Positions 13,341 through 26,920 are shown, counted from the first letter of the stretch. The stretch is 64,000 nt of DNA from Diospyros lotus (GCF_014633365.1 NC_068350.1:2051001-2115000), one strand, 5' to 3'. Numbers and translations: made by a program. Notes: generated from the letters alone by a model not told the origin.

Positions 13341-16300
13341 ATGGTCTTCTAAGTTTGTTAAAGCTTTTGACCAACCCTCTTCCTTTCTCTATCATCATCA
13401 TCTTCAGATTATTTATTATAATTATTAATGGTATCTTGATTTTGTTTTGTGGGGATTGACGGAAGGTGGTGGTTTGTGTCTATTAATCGTCTTTGATGCC
13501 ATGGATATCAAATCTGAGGCGCAGAGGAAAGTCGGCCGCTTACAGGTTCATAATTTTGGAACACTGGAGATGTTATACTTCTGCAAATAAGTTTGATAAA
13601 TAATTTTTATAAGTAAATAAAAAATTTTGTTAAAAATTAGCAATACTTCATAATAATGAATAGATTTATTATTAATTTTAAATATAATTATTATGAATTT
13701 GTTGACAGTTGTTTGTCAATTTTTTTTTGTTTTTTGAAAGTATAATATTTTTGCTTTTGAATAATATATAGAACTCAGAAGAAATGGGTGCACTAGTTTG
13801 ACAAATAATATTTGAAAAATTTATCTCAAAATCAGAGTTCTTTAAAAATTATTTTGTTGGTTAGAAGGGTGGGTTTGAACACTCGAGTGAAAATTACATC
13901 AACACAAAATGTGATTTAACAATACTTTCTCTTTTACAAAAATAATAATAATTTTATTTGACTATAAAAATAACATCTTTATATTATGAACCTTTGGTTA
14001 AGCCAGATTCAAAAGCGCCTCGTGCTTGAGCCCTACCAAAATTCTGAAAGTGTATAGCTCAAACACAGACACTTGGAAGTTTCTAAGCATTGATACTTAA
14101 AAAATGAACGGATTCTATTTCATTAACGAATCGTGTATATAGACCTCATTTTACCAATCAACAATTAAATTCTGTTTAATCCAAATTCTGATCTGACCAC
14201 CCAAACCGCCGATAGTGCAATTTTGTTCACCCCCTTTAACCCCCGTCTTTTGGGGATTAAATGTAACATAGGGACAGCCAATTAATTTGATGTTTGGCTG
14301 CCCCTCTGTTACATTTAACCCACAAAGGACTAGGGGGTTATGTTCACCCCACAAAATCGCACTCAACTGCCGACGCTCCATCGGTGTAATAATGAATAAA
14401 AATTAAAAATGCCACTCATATATATATTCTAAATAGATATACGTGCGGTAATTTAATTAAAAATGAATTAAAATAAATAAATAAACATAAACATTAAAAA
14501 ACAAACATAACAGGCAGTTTCTTGGATTCTTCCATCGATCAAACCGCCGTCCAGTCATGTAGAAGAGTTGGTGGGGTCCATAGCCAAGACCTCTGGAAAA
14601 GACCAATCCCATGTCACCTATGGTTTGACTTGTGCCCCTCCAAATTGCCTCTCAATATGATGGCGGCCAGTTGAGCTGAGCTTGAGCTGAGCTGAGTTGA
14701 GCTCTCTCTCCCCTTTTCTCTCTGTGTCTCAAGTTTGTATCAGATTCGGGTGGATTGGATTGAAACGCAAACTGAAAGGTCACATTTGTATGGCGTTCGA
14801 TTGTTTTAGGCTCATTTTTGGGATGCCCTGCAAAGCTTTTGTCAGAAATAGAATGAATGAATGAAAATCGTATACAATTCTACAAGATGGTCCTAACAAA
14901 TGGGGGGGTCCATTTTCAGTTTTCTTCATCTTCTTGCCATTTGTTTTTTTGCAGTCATACTCTTATCTACTTCCAATTCTCTTTCCCATGCAGCCCTGTA
15001 CTTTATTTCAGAAAATCTCGAAATATTAATGTAAACTAAAAAATAAAAACATTTTGTAAAAACAGCCCCAACTATATCAAATTTGAGAAATTGAACCCTA
15101 AATTGCACAAAAACAGATACAATACAAAATGAAAATAAAAAAATAAGAAATAAAAATGCAAGAAAACTTGTAAATAAAATAAAATAAAATATAAACTTTT
15201 TGTAAATATAATTTTTAATATAAAAAATTATTATTCAATCAAACATAAACATAAATTTATCAATCATTCAAATAAATATAAACACAAATTATTTTTATCT
15301 CTAACATATTCGTTGGGACAACAAAGAAAAAGTGATTTCTGTTTCTAACATAATCACAAAATATAAACACATTTTCAAAATTATAAAACAGTTCTAAAAT
15401 ATTTTTTTTAAGATTATAAAAATAAGTTCAAAATAATTTTTAACATTTCAAGATAAAAAAAAAAATTAAGACGTTGAAATGACATCATTTTAATAGTTTG
15501 GTGTATCAGAGATTGAACGAACCCGAATATAGTAAGTGGAGGGGCAGTGATGCGACACTAATTGATTTATATAAAATTTATTAAAACGTAAATGAGCGAG
15601 TCCTCTTGACAAATGTTTTTCCAACCAACGGATCACATCATTCATTAATAATTCTCCAACCTAAAATTTGTATTTTATTATAGACCCCCCTGTAACCTGT
15701 TGGATGGATGAGAAAAAAGGCCAGTTGACTGTTTGGTCTTCTGTCTATTCAAGATGTCACTCGCTACAACATAATGATATGGCTACTACTTTCTAAAGCA
15801 AGGGTGATTAACAGTTAGTTGCCACTGCAATGGCATTAATTTCATCTAAATCTGAGATGGGTAAGTCTCAACTGCCCTCAGATTAAAATAAATTAATATA
15901 TATAATCATATCATCATATCATATCATATCATATCACTGTAACACTAAATTACACTCCCCAGAGGGCCAGCCCCTTGTTATTTCCTTCACCATTCACATG
16001 GCTAAATGGGTAATTTTAATATAATAAACCCAATCACCTGTAGTTTGATTAATTTTTAAAACTATATTCTGTATTTTAAAGTTAATTTTACAAATTTTTG
16101 TGCTTTTTAAGTATTTTCAAACACCCCTCCATCAGTTTAACTTTTGATGGGAACAAGTTTTGGTGGGGACACTCCCATGACCCCACATTGGTCACTGATT
16201 CATGCAAACCTTTCAAAATCATATGGTCCCCCATCATCTCCAAAAACGAAAGATAACAAGAAACTTACACATACATACATACATATATATATATATGTAT

Positions 16301-17723
16301 ATATAAGAGCAAGAGTCCCTAAGACCACTTTTGACAGATCCCACCATGAGATTCACCCAACACCAAGAGGTCAACATTTGTAAGGATCCCACAATTTCTA
16401 GATCAGCCCAAAGCACAATGCAATAGGTGCCTTTTATTGCACTTTTGGGAAAGAGATTGTAGGGTCTCTAGTCATGGGAAATAAATTGTTTTTAATTGAT
16501 TTAGAAACTATCTTCAAGTATGTTAATGACCTTTTACTTATGTCAAAGGTATCAATTCTAAGAAATAATAAACAAGCATTTTCAGTCTTAATAAAGTACA
16601 GATCTTTAACCTTTTTTTTTGGGTTCATATTATATAAAAAGTAAGGCATTTTCAAAATTTTGGTCTTTCCTATTTCAAAGAATAACAAAAATAAAGAAAA
16701 CAAAAACCCAAAACAGCATAACCAGTAACCTCAAACAAACTAGACTGTTACTTCTCCAAGTAAGAGTATAGTTGACCTTTTGTAATAAGAATATAACAAA
16801 GTAGAACTGTGAAAATAATCTATTTACCCAAAAAAATTATATACAAATAAAACCCTCCCAACCAATAGGGATTCAAGAAATTTCATGCCCTGGAACACCC
16901 TGGATGAATTGATCTGATTTATGACATTAAGTAGTCCAGTCTATAAAGCTAGAGCATTCACTTTTCCCCCTTTTAATAGAACAAAAAAGAAAAGAAAAGA
17001 AAAAGAAAGATCATAAGATTCATTCAAACAACCCAGTCAATTTAAAAAAGAAAAATTTCCATGACCAGATCAACGAGTCCTTGTCCAATCTGAAGTTTTT
17101 GGAGGTCATTGAGGATGGAAGCAGGTAAGAACCCAACCCAAGTGCATATTATAAACTTTATGGGCTTTTGTTTTTCTCTATTTTTGGTTGTTTTACAAGA
17201 CCAAGACTTATAAGCATCGCTTAGATTTAATTATAGAATGATAAGTACTTTTTAAAATACGCAAACACATTTTATGATTTCTTAAACTAAAAGTATTGAG
17301 TTCAACTTTCGAAAGGGACTTTCCAAAACTTAATTTCACCGAACACTTTCTTTTAAATTTGCCAAGTTCTAAAATCAATAAATAATCTTTAAAACCAGAA
17401 TGGTCTTGCTTCACAAAAAAATAAATAAATAAACACCAATTCAACTTTATCTTCAAAATTTTGAAAATAAAAATATTTGGGGCAAGAAAAAGGAGCATTT
17501 ATTGAAGTGAGGAAGAGTGGAAATCAATGACAAGAAAAAGTACATAGCCACCCACCAGAAAGGGATCACCATTCAGCGGTATTAGGCATTTGGGAAAGGA
17601 AAAGAAATAAAAAAATCAAGAAAAAAACAAAAGCTGAAAGGAAACTTTGATGAATTGATTCAAAAATTAATGAATAAAGGGCACGGCAAAGCTGAGAAAA
17701 GAAAAGAAAAGACAATACCTTCA
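13341..17723. other. Intergenic spacer between gamma-adaptin and the ATL gene
   Basis: AT-rich sequence with homopolymer and (AT)n tracts (for example 16281-16298) and one clear structure, the foldback palindrome at 14215-14362. It includes the 3' flanks of two convergent genes (adaptin on +, ATL on -). No other coding region is recognisable. Confidence 0.6.
14215..14362. repeat. 148-bp foldback palindrome
   Basis: The arms read GTGCAATTTTGTTCACCCC..GGATTAAATGTAACATAGGGACAGCC on the left. The reverse complement of the right has GTGCGATTTTGTGGGGTGAAC..GGTTAAATGTAACAGAGGGGCAGCC. The two arms cover nearly the whole length with a small loop near 14285. It resembles a small foldback MITE. It is more GC-rich than its surroundings. 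Confidence 0.75.
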
Positions 17724-18845
17724 TCATGTAGCTGGAACTTTCTCAGTCCATGGTAAACCAACGTTTAAAGAAGAATTAAAGATATGCGAATCTGAAGAAC
17801 TCGGGAATTTGCCCTTCCTAGACCAAAGCCAGATCTTGGAGACAGAAAAGCTCTCACGTTTGTTGCCAATGTTGATCTTCTTCCCCTCAGTGTCCCCATC
17901 AACTGCAGAATTCCCGTTCTGCCCTCTTCCTCTCACAACCCCACCATTGCCATTAGCTCTATTGGGGCACAAGGTCACTTGCAGGCTTGAATTAGGAACC
18001 ACATACTGACATGAACCCATTGAGTAACATCTCCTTGCATCCAAATTACTGCTACTGGTCTCTCCCTCCTTTGCCTCATCATTTGTGCTTCTAAATTTCC
18101 CAAGCCTCACGGTGAACACTCTCTTTTCACCAACGATCTCATTCTCTGAAGGCTTCGGAGCAGAAGGGAGTCCACCAAATCCATGGCCTGAAAACCCATC
18201 TTCTTCCCTAGAATCGTCAAAATCAAAAGGGTTTTCAATGGAAAACCCTGGAGTGAAAAGGGTCCCTCTGCAAAGTGGGCATGTCGAATTGGACAGCAGC
18301 CAGGTGTCTATGCAATCTATGTGGAAGGCATGGCTACACAAGGGAAGCAATCTTAGCTTGTCATGCTCTGAGAATTCACAGAGACAAACAGCACAATCAA
18401 ATGGCTCTTTGGGTCCCCTAATTTCTTCGTAGAGGAACACAGGGAGGGCATCAATGAAAGCCTGATCTAGGCCAGAGTCATGGAGGTGGAAGAGCTGCTG
18501 TAACTGTCTCTGGACAGCTCCAGAGCCCTCTAGGTACCTATTGGATTGAGAAACTGACGAGGAAGATCTTTGCTTGAATAAGAATCTAATAAGCAAGTGG
18601 AGGAGACCAGAGATGAAAAATATGACAGCAAGTATAACAACGATGAAAAGAACAGCTGGGCTTAATTTGCTCCCAGACGATGGTGATGGAGCTGGTTGTT
18701 TCAGGTAACTTGGTGGCAATGGGGGAGGAGAAGAGGAAGAAGAAAGCACAGTAGAGTACAGAGAGCGGGTCAAACGACCGCCTCTTTGCTTTGTCTGAGA
18801 TTGAATCCAAGGCATTTTTAGCCAAGAAGCACGATGAAAAACCAA
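17724..18845 (-). CDS. ATL46: RING-H2 finger E3 ubiquitin ligase, ATL46/ATL13-like
   Basis: Intronless 373-aa protein. Residues 63-90 form one hydrophobic membrane segment (LSPAVLFIVVILAVIFFISG) after a Ser/Pro-rich N-terminus. The ATL signature GLD lies at 125-127. The RING-H2 domain has C151, C154, C170, H172, H175, C178, C189 and C192, with the conserved Trp at 182. The C-terminal half holds the motifs GETSSSNLDARRCYSMGS and SFSVSKIWLW, which I recall from the ATL46/13/47 subgroup. Known family role: membrane-anchored RING E3 ligases that pass ubiquitin from E2 to substrates; the substrate here is unknown. Start: the second Met (codon 11, ATG at 18813-18815) begins a sequence more like the family N-terminus and may be the true start. 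The upstream leader holds a CT microsatellite. The symbol is by similarity only. Confidence 0.93.
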   Translation of the reverse strand: MVFHRASWLKMPWIQSQTKQRGGRLTRSLYSTVLSSSSSPPPLPPSYLKQPAPSPSSGSKLSPAVLFIVVILAVIFFISGLLHLLIRFLFKQRSSSSVSQSNRYLEGSGAVQRQLQQLFHLHDSGLDQAFIDALPVFLYEEIRGPKEPFDCAVCLCEFSEHDKLRLLPLCSHAFHIDCIDTWLLSNSTCPLCRGTLFTPGFSIENPFDFDDSREEDGFSGHGFGGLPSAPKPSENEIVGEKRVFTVRLGKFRSTNDEAKEGETSSSNLDARRCYSMGSCQYVVPNSSLQVTLCPNRANGNGGVVRGRGQNGNSAVDGDTEGKKINIGNKRESFSVSKIWLWSRKGKFPSSSDSHIFNSSLNVGLPWTEKVPAT

Positions 18846-19340
18846 CTATTTGCTCAACATTCAGGGATCAAACAGACTAGTTCTTTCAGGTATATGAAGT
18901 TTCCAAGCCATGCTCTTCCTTGATTTGAGATCAAACCCAAGTCAATTCAGAAGGAAACTAATTTAGTTTAACCAACTAAAATAATGAAAAATCAAACAGC
19001 AACACAGATTTGAGATTACCCTGTTGCTTAAAGGGGAAACTTAATCCCAGAAAATACCATCTTCTTTTTTCTTGCTTTCACATGCGGAGATTTCTTGCAG
19101 CTTACCTACCTCAAATTATTGAAAACCTGCTTCCAAATGGAACCAAAATTCTCATACATTTGAATCTGTGAGTGCTTGGACAGTAGCACATGCAGCAGAA
19201 AACCCTAAGCACACCCCCCCTCTCTCTCTCTCTCTCTCCCTGAATAGCTTTTTGTACTGAAGGGGCAAGTAGGAATAAGCAGAGACCTAGTAGGTTCCAA
19301 AAAGCTGAAGTGAAGGCCCAGTGAGACCACGGCAACGTGT
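18846..19340 (-). promoter_or_regulatory. Probable 5' leader of the ATL gene
   Basis: On the minus strand this contains a (GA)n tract (19221-19238 on +), a TTAGGGTTT-type telobox close to it, and a GAG-GTAGGTAAG donor-like sequence near 19103-19115. That suggests a spliced 5' UTR. Transcription start and splicing are inferred only. Confidence 0.4.
19221..19238. repeat. (TC)9 microsatellite
   Basis: TC dinucleotides following a C-run, upstream of the ATL start codon. Plant 5' leaders often carry such CT/GA tracts. Confidence 0.9.
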
Positions 19341-19895
19341 ATCACTCAAGGGTATTTTCGTTCTACAGAAAGTCCTCGGCTTTTACCCAAAATTAAGTGG
19401 CAAGATGCCAAGGTCTGGGCGGTTATCCAAAAAAGTTCATCTTTTTATCTCTAACTTTTACTTTAGTTTCATTTTTATAAGAAAAATTTAAGTTATTAAA
19501 TATGAAAATTATATTTAGTCATATCCAGAAATCAGAAGTCAACAGAACGTTCAGTCATTATATTATATGATATATACTTCTATACTAGTAATATGATCAG
19601 TTGATATTATACATAATTCCTAAACATTTTTATTTCTTACAACACACGCAAGGGCAGTTGCGTTCAATGGGTGTCCGCTAACGATTAGTGTAAATGCAAT
19701 TTCTTTTTCTAAGAATAGGTGGTCTCTATCGCTGTTGATGACTAAAATACACGTGATGATAGTAGCTTATACCTAAGCCAAATCTAAAATTAAATAAGAG
19801 TAAAAAAGACTGAAGATGAATAATGATATATTTAACAAATTCATATCTTAAAGTTTGATGTATGAACAAGGAGTAGTTTTACACTCATTTAATTG

Positions 19896-20326
19896 GCCAG
19901 ATTCATATTTTTTATATTTTTTATGTGATTAATTAATTTTTTTATTATTTTAATTATACTCCTAAATTTATATTTTTTAATCAATTTAATTTTTATATTT
20001 TTATCTTTTTCTCATATGTCAACTTGAACTTTTTCTTGTTTTTATTACACCCATATATTTATATTTTTAAATCAATTTAATTCTTATATTTTAATATGTA
20101 AAAAACTAAAATAAGATAAATTAATTTAACTTTTTTATAAGTATAAAAATTAAATTGATTCAAAAATATAATTATAATAACAAAAAATTTAAATTGATAC
20201 GTAAAAAAAATGTTCAAATATAAAAATTAAATTAGTTTAAAAATATAAATATAAAAATATAATCGACAAAATATTCAAATAATCACACAAAAAAAATAAA
20301 AGTACAAAAAAAATATAGATTTGGCA
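19896..20326. mobile_element. Foldback MITE, family A copy 1
   Basis: About 430 bp of imperfect inverted repeat. The left arm starts near GCCAGATTCATATTTTTTAT; the reverse complement of the right arm starts GCCAAATCTATATTTTTTTT. Both continue through TATGTGATTA, TTTTAATTATACTCC-like and AATCAATTTAATTTTTATA blocks to a centre near 20100. A related element lies at 36518-36990. No protein. No certain target duplication. Confidence 0.7.
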
Positions 20327-20824
20327 CATTTAATTTCATCATGACCCATAACTATTGCCTAGATATGCCATGGCTTAAAGCTCCTTTCTTGTGTTTTTTT
20401 TTTTTTTTTTCCCTCGCCGGGGGGGGTGTTTTAGATTTTGGACCATTTTTATAGATATTCAGGTGATTTATTAATTTTTCCATTTCTATGGATTGTTTCT
20501 TTTTAACAAACTCACCCCCATCCAATCATGACTCCCTATTGAAATGTTTATTGTTTTATTCTTAATATTTCAAGCGCATGTAATCTACTTTTGCTTTCTC
20601 ATAATTTTAAATTTAATATTACAGATATTTGACATGATAATTCATCTCAAATCTGAGAAAGATTTATCTAAAAAGAAACAAAAACAAATCATAAAACCCA
20701 AAATTCAAAAATAAAAATTATCCAAACTATAAATGCTCTACATAAAATTTATCTTATTTTATTATTAAAAAGAATAAAGTGTCAAACTAACCTTTATAAT
20801 TTAGTCTAAAAATTAAATCACATT

Positions 20825-21735
20825 TGTTGTTGCTAAACTACAACAATAAATTTAAATATGAAAAACTACTTTAGGATGGCTCAAGTGTGATTTATCCGAA
20901 TGATAGGTGACTCTCTGAAGTGATGAATAACTCTTTTGGGATAGAATGATAATAATAGATAACTCTCTTATGGTGATGGAAGATAGCGATGGATGACATG
21001 TTTGAAAAAAAATCAGTTAAGGGTGTGGATGAGAATCCTTGTATACTCTTCGATGGTTAAATTAGTCTCTCACAAATGCAAAATATTAGAATATAAGAAA
21101 GAAATATTAGTGTATTAGATTGCGTACCGAATGAGGTAGGACCCCCTATTTATGGTGATGGAAGAGACTATTAGGTGTCAAGTGGTCTGATTTTCTTGAC
21201 AGGTAACTCAAAGATAGTTTTGACAAAGTCTTGCGGGGGTGATGGTGCACGAAACGCGATCAATCAGGAGTGCAACAAGCACAAGCCCCCCCAGGTGCCA
21301 TGGGCTTCCCTGGGGGACCTCACTTGAGCACTCAAATGCACATGCTCTACGCACCATCACCTTTGCGAGACCCGATCAAAACTATCTCCAAGTTAGCTGC
21401 CAAAAAGATTGAACCACCCAACATTTGGTACCCTCTTCCATCACTATAAATAGGGGGATTCTCCCTCATTCGGTACGTAATCTCTCACACTCACATTTTC
21501 TTCTTGCATTCTAATATTTTACATTTGCAAGAGACTAATTTAAACATCGAAGGGTCTGTGCAAGGATTCTCACTCACGCCCCTAACCGATTTTCTTTCTA
21601 GAGAGGTCATCCATGACTCAAAGAAATCATCCATTATCTTGGGAGAGTTATCCATCGCTATCCTTCAGATAAGTTACACACGAATCATCCTAAGACGATT
21701 TTCATACATAAATTCTTTGTTATAGTTGAACAACA
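20825..21735. mobile_element. Head-to-head pair of LTR-like arms (911-bp inverted repeat)
   Basis: The left arm (20825-21248) is the imperfect reverse complement of the right arm (21351-21735), around a 102-bp GC-richer centre. Both arms carry a TATA-box stretch (CTATAAATAGGGGG on + at 21444-21457; its counterpart on - at about 21142-21155). Each is followed outward by CGGTACGTAATCTCTCA-like, TGCAAGAGACTAATTTAAAC and GAAGGGTCT..CAAGGATTCTCACTC-like sequence, which resembles R/U5 of plant LTRs. The ends read TGTTGTT...GAACAACA. No primer-binding site, coding domain or clear target duplication was found. Alternatives: a foldback DNA element, or two LTR fragments joined by rearrangement. Confidence 0.7.
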
Positions 21736-24700
21736 TTTATATAGTAATTCAAAATGGAAAAACAAGATATGCATGATGCAATTAGAGTTCTGACTTAAGT
21801 CTAATTTAAAAAAAAAAAAATAGAGTTTGATTTACGATAAATTTAGCTCCAGCAACAAAATATAAATGCTACTAGATAGTCTTTACATGATGTCCATTTA
21901 TGAAAGTAACCTATTCTTAAATTTAAAAATATAATGACTTATTTAATTCTTTTAAATAAGAGAGTCAATTTATTCAAGACTAAAAAACGAAGATTACTTT
22001 CACACTTCGCCAAAAGAAAATTATAAACATTACCCTTGAGGTAAATCAAACATGCAACATTCAGATCTTCAGCCTCAGACTCTCCTAATTGGAATATTCC
22101 CACCACAAAAATTTACTAAATATTTATTAAAAAAGTTTGAAAAAGTCACTGAAATCCCAAACCCAGTTAAATTTAGTAAATTTTTAATAAATTTTAATAA
22201 TTTAATAGATGAGTCACAATGTAACTAGTAGTGTGACGCGATACTTATATGTTATCTTGATATCTAATTATGAAACAATAATACTATCTCTAATGACTTT
22301 CCTATTTCAATTTATTAAGACAAATATAGGAAGACAATCCAAAATCATGCCTCCAACGCAATTTGCCAAACTAAATCTCAATCGTCAAAAATCTAGCGAA
22401 CCTCAAAAGTATTGCCAATTATAATAATCGAAATCTGTAAAGACATTATCTTCATCTTCCTCCCCCCACGACCATCAATACAAGATAAGCGACAAACAAC
22501 AACGATAACGAGCAGAACGGTTGATGATGCTCCCACTCTTAGCTTGTTGTTCATTGTTTAGATTAGCTTGTGAATTTTTTTTTATATTTTTTATTTATTT
22601 ATATATTAGATGAATGATATTGTGTATTTATGGATTTGATTATTGATTTGTATATTTAATTATTTTATATATTTGATTGTTGATTATGTGAAAGATAAAA
22701 TAAATAGAATTAAAATTTATTAATAAATTAATAAAATAAAAGTAAAATCGAGAAGAGAATAGAAAGAGTGATTAGAGCAGGCATAATTTGTAAAATAAAA
22801 AGTAAATTATTTATAATATAATAAAAGTTGAAATTGGAGAGATAACCTACCCTTCATTCAAGCTACTGTGCTCAACGAAGAAAGTACAAGGCACGGGATT
22901 CTTCCTGCAAAGAAGACAAAACTGCCGCGAACTTGGGTCGCGTGTCACCGACTGATTAATAATGGGATTCTCACCATAATTCACTGTCAAGCAAGCCTCT
23001 CTAGTTTTTTTTCCTTGGAATCAAATCAAATCCCTCTAATTGAATGGTTCAATATCCTTAAAAGGATTTCGTTTTGTTGCTAATGTTAGTTGCCCGACGC
23101 GGCAAAATAAGAGGCAGAGAGCGTGGGTTTCATGGGAGTATATATACATTATAATTAAAAATATATATTGAGTATAGTATATTATTAAGTAGGTGTATTA
23201 CATATATTATGTATAATAATATTAAATATAAAATTTTATATTAAAAATATTTAATTTTATTATTTAATAATCAAATTTCTTAAATATAATATCATAAAAT
23301 ATTTTTTTTTAAATGTTAAAGCGAACAAGTCTTTTAGTTTTTTATTTTAAAAAATAATTTTTTAAAATGATAAAAAAATATATATTTTTAAAAATTTCAA
23401 AATAAATACTCAAAATATAAAAGTAAAAAAAAAAATTAAAACTTAAAATTAAAATACCGTGAGAACACCATGTTAGAGTTTTGTCCTATATGGTATGTTA
23501 TATTTAAGCAATGCTTACTTAAAGATTATTTAATTAAGGCCAAGTTGGATACAAAAAATTTCTAATTATTTTTTAATTGGAATCGAAACAAAAGTGATAT
23601 TTACTATTTTGTCCCACCCCACTCCAATACTATATAATATATATATATATATATGGTTTATTCTATTAGACATAAAAAATATATAAAGATATTATCTATT
23701 ATATATATTATAAATTCAATTAATTAAAAAAATAAATCATTTTGAAGTCATGAGACATTGTCCATAAAGTAAATTTTAAAATATCATTTTCTATTTTACT
23801 TAAAAAATACAAATTTATACAAATACGATTTAAAATGTATTTTTCTATTTATACATACATAACTCTAAATATACTCATAAGCTTTCAATTATTTCAAAAA
23901 TTATTTACTCATTCATAACATGATATTTTAAATTTTTTAAGAAAAGAGATTTAAGTTGGAGATATCCCAACCCCACCTAATGCCTTATTATTACTTAATA
24001 CATGTATCTAGTGAATTCAATCAATACAGTTCATTCAGTACACAAGTTAAGATAATTTTTTCAGATTTTCCTTTTTGCTAACTAATTATTACAGATATTC
24101 CTTGCTAACAAAAAAAGAATTATATCTATACAACGTTTGAACTTTCTAACGTGAAAGCCTTAATACATGCAACTTGGCAAAAGTGAAGATTGCCACCTCG
24201 TGAAGGGAGACAATAGACATTGTCAAGGGAGAAAGCTTCAACCGGTTGACATTTCACGCTCCATTATTAAGAGGAAGGGTAGACGTAGGTGAAAATGTAG
24301 AAAAGGTTTTTTTTTTTTTTTTTTTTTAATCTCTGTCTGGTTAACTAGAAAGCAGTGGGAGGAAAATAAGGATTAAAAATCATGACTAAAAAAATAATAA
24401 GTGTCTGAATTTAAAAAAAAAAATAGTCATTTAACTCAATAAATAATATTTGCCTGCGTAACATGAGCAAATTGAGAAAGGAAGCATGGTCTCATTGGGA
24501 GATAAAACCCATACACGCAATCCCGCATTGCACAACATATTGTTACTCGACACAAATAACATAACAAATTTGTACACTTAATTATTAAAAATTATTTTGT
24601 ATTTTAAGTTATTTTATACTTTTATGATTGGTGTTTGATTTAATTACAGATTATTCATGATTTTTTTTAATTTAAATAAATTTATCAAGTACATATCATC

Positions 24701-25366
24701 TTAAATCGTTGAAAAGCTAAACTACTATATCCTGGAAACACTAAGTCAATCCTAATAGCTATTCCCTATGGCTATATTTTTCTAATATACTATCCTTGTG
24801 TATGAAGTATGAACACAATGCGAAGCTTTTGATCAACAAACCTTGATCTCCATGTTCAAATCCCACTTAGGGTCATCAATTATAACAACTCGATGACCAT
24901 TCAACAATGGCGGTCTTCTTTCCCACGACATGGTCTCTGTGGTTACTTAAGCTAATTAAGCAAGTATCCACAGTATTGACTTTTCCGGCATGCACACTGT
25001 TTGGCCCCATATTATAATGCGTTCTTATGCAAAGAGAGCTTCCTTGTAAATGCCGATTTGAACTTCTGCTTTCATAAGGAAAAAGAATTAATTTTCTACG
25101 CCCCTTACCGTTTTCTATACTCCATTTCTGTGTGGAACACGTAACTGGGTTTTAATTCTTTCAATTCATTGTCTCACCAACACGTCAAGAAAATTAATAG
25201 ACAAATATGGGGCGAGAAAATGAGGGGTGAGGAATTGAGTCTATCCTATCCACTTGTTGCTTGCTTCACTTGCAAAATTCACTAGATTCAAGAGAGTTTT
25301 TTTCTCCTTTGACTAATGTTATTTTTCAAGCTTGGACTCAGCTTTTGATGTATACAAATTTAAGTG

Positions 25367-25690
25367 TAAAATAACTTATTGTATTTTGATTTGAGTATTT
25401 AAATTAGTCACTGTACTTTCAAACATAAAATCAAATTAAAATTACTTTATTTTTAAATTAAAATCACGTTGTATTAACTCAATTCTTAACCAAAAAAACC
25501 TTACACAGTTATAAATGCGTACATGGAGCGCCAAATCCATATTATTTGATGAACTAGACATAGTTACAATTTGGTTATTATTAAAATTGAATGACCAATT
25601 TGGCCCCAAATCTAAAAATAATAACTTATTTAACCCTCTTTTAAAATATCGTAATCAATTTAAATTCTGAATAAAATATAATAACTTATT
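25367..25690. mobile_element. MITE-like inverted repeat
   Basis: The left arm AATAACTTATTGTATTTTGA..TATTTAAATTAGT matches the reverse complement of the right arm, AATAAGTTATTATATTTTAT..AATTTAAATTGAT. Total is about 320 bp with no coding content. Both arms are AT-rich, so the exact ends are uncertain. Confidence 0.5.
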
Positions 25691-26245
25691 TATCACTTCA
25701 TCCAAAAAAATTAAATATATTTTTTTCTGTTACCTACCCTAATACATCTTATCTTGTTCCTATACTACAAAGATTAAAAAAAAAAAAAAAAAACCTTTAT
25801 TTTTCAAAGTTTAGAAGAAAATTTGGGTAAAATATTTTTTGCTCAAATCAAAAAGTAAAAAATAACTTAACTGAAAAAAAAATATTGACAAATTATTTTC
25901 TATTTTCAGGTCAATATTAAAGTCCTACTATTCTAAATGAAAAATCACACTTATATAGACAAAATATCATCAAATTTGCTAGTATATGTCATTCTTTATG
26001 TAAAATATTGGATATATAAAACTATAAATAAAATGGAAAATAATTTTTTACGTAGGAATGCAAAATTAATATTTAAAATGCATTTGACAATATTGTGGAG
26101 GCACTTGCAGAAATGTATTTGTGATTTACTGACATTATTATTTGTAGATTTAACAATTTGTGGAGAGAAAACGAGTGTTTGGTTTATGTAAGAAGAGCAA
26201 AAATATGCCCCAAGCTATGTTTCTGTGGATTTACTGACATGACTT

Positions 26246-26920
26246 TTGTGTTTTCCCTTGTCTCAATCTCTCTGGGGGAAGACATCTTGCGATTTTGGGT
26301 TTCCAAAACGGATTTTGGTCACTGATCTGAGCAAAGGGACCCTAGGGAGAGGATCTAAAACTAAAAGTCCTACCCCACTTAGTCGCAAGAAAAGCAAACA
26401 TCGCAAGCTCCACCCCTGCTCTATCTTTTGGCTTTTGGGTTTATGTTTGGGTGAAGGCGGATGAAGAAGACGGAGAGGCAGATAGACCCCGTGGCAGAAG
26501 AGGGGCCCTAGTTCTCTGGTGTTTCAGTTTTGTATCTTCTCAACCTTGCTTTGCCTTTTATTGTCAGGTAGATGTAGTGTCTTGTGTGCTTATTTATTGG
26601 GTTAAATCATTTATCTTTTGGGTTGCCCATATTGTCTTGTGTATTTAGAGGATCAAGATCTGGCAAATTTGATGTTTGCCTTTGCGTCCTACGACCCTTT
26701 TTAGTCGTCTTTCTCCCTCTCATTAGGAATTTAAAACAAATTAAATTAGCCTTTTGTCATGTAATGGCTCTTTGCCTACCTACGGATTCTAAATCCACCC
26801 ACCTCATTATTTTCTTAGACTCGTTATCCGAAGGCTTTGGTTGTTGCTTATTCTTCTATTTTTATTTGGCCTCCTCAACCTTAATGTATTTTCTTAAAAA
26901 AATAAGCGTATGACAAGATA
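26246..26920 (+). other. Unidentified higher-GC segment
   Basis: Composition rises above the flanks, and several overlapping short open frames exist (for example 26246-26464 and 26451-26648). None matches a family I know, and none extends beyond 110 codons. It could be a decayed gene or transposon fragment. Confidence 0.25.

Noticed and set aside
18085..18432. 115-codon plus-strand open frame
   Set aside because: Antisense shadow of the ATL coding sequence.
20820..21740. Full LTR retrotransposon with two LTRs
   Set aside because: The arms are inverted, not direct, and only 102 bp lies between them, with no PBS, PPT or coding domain.
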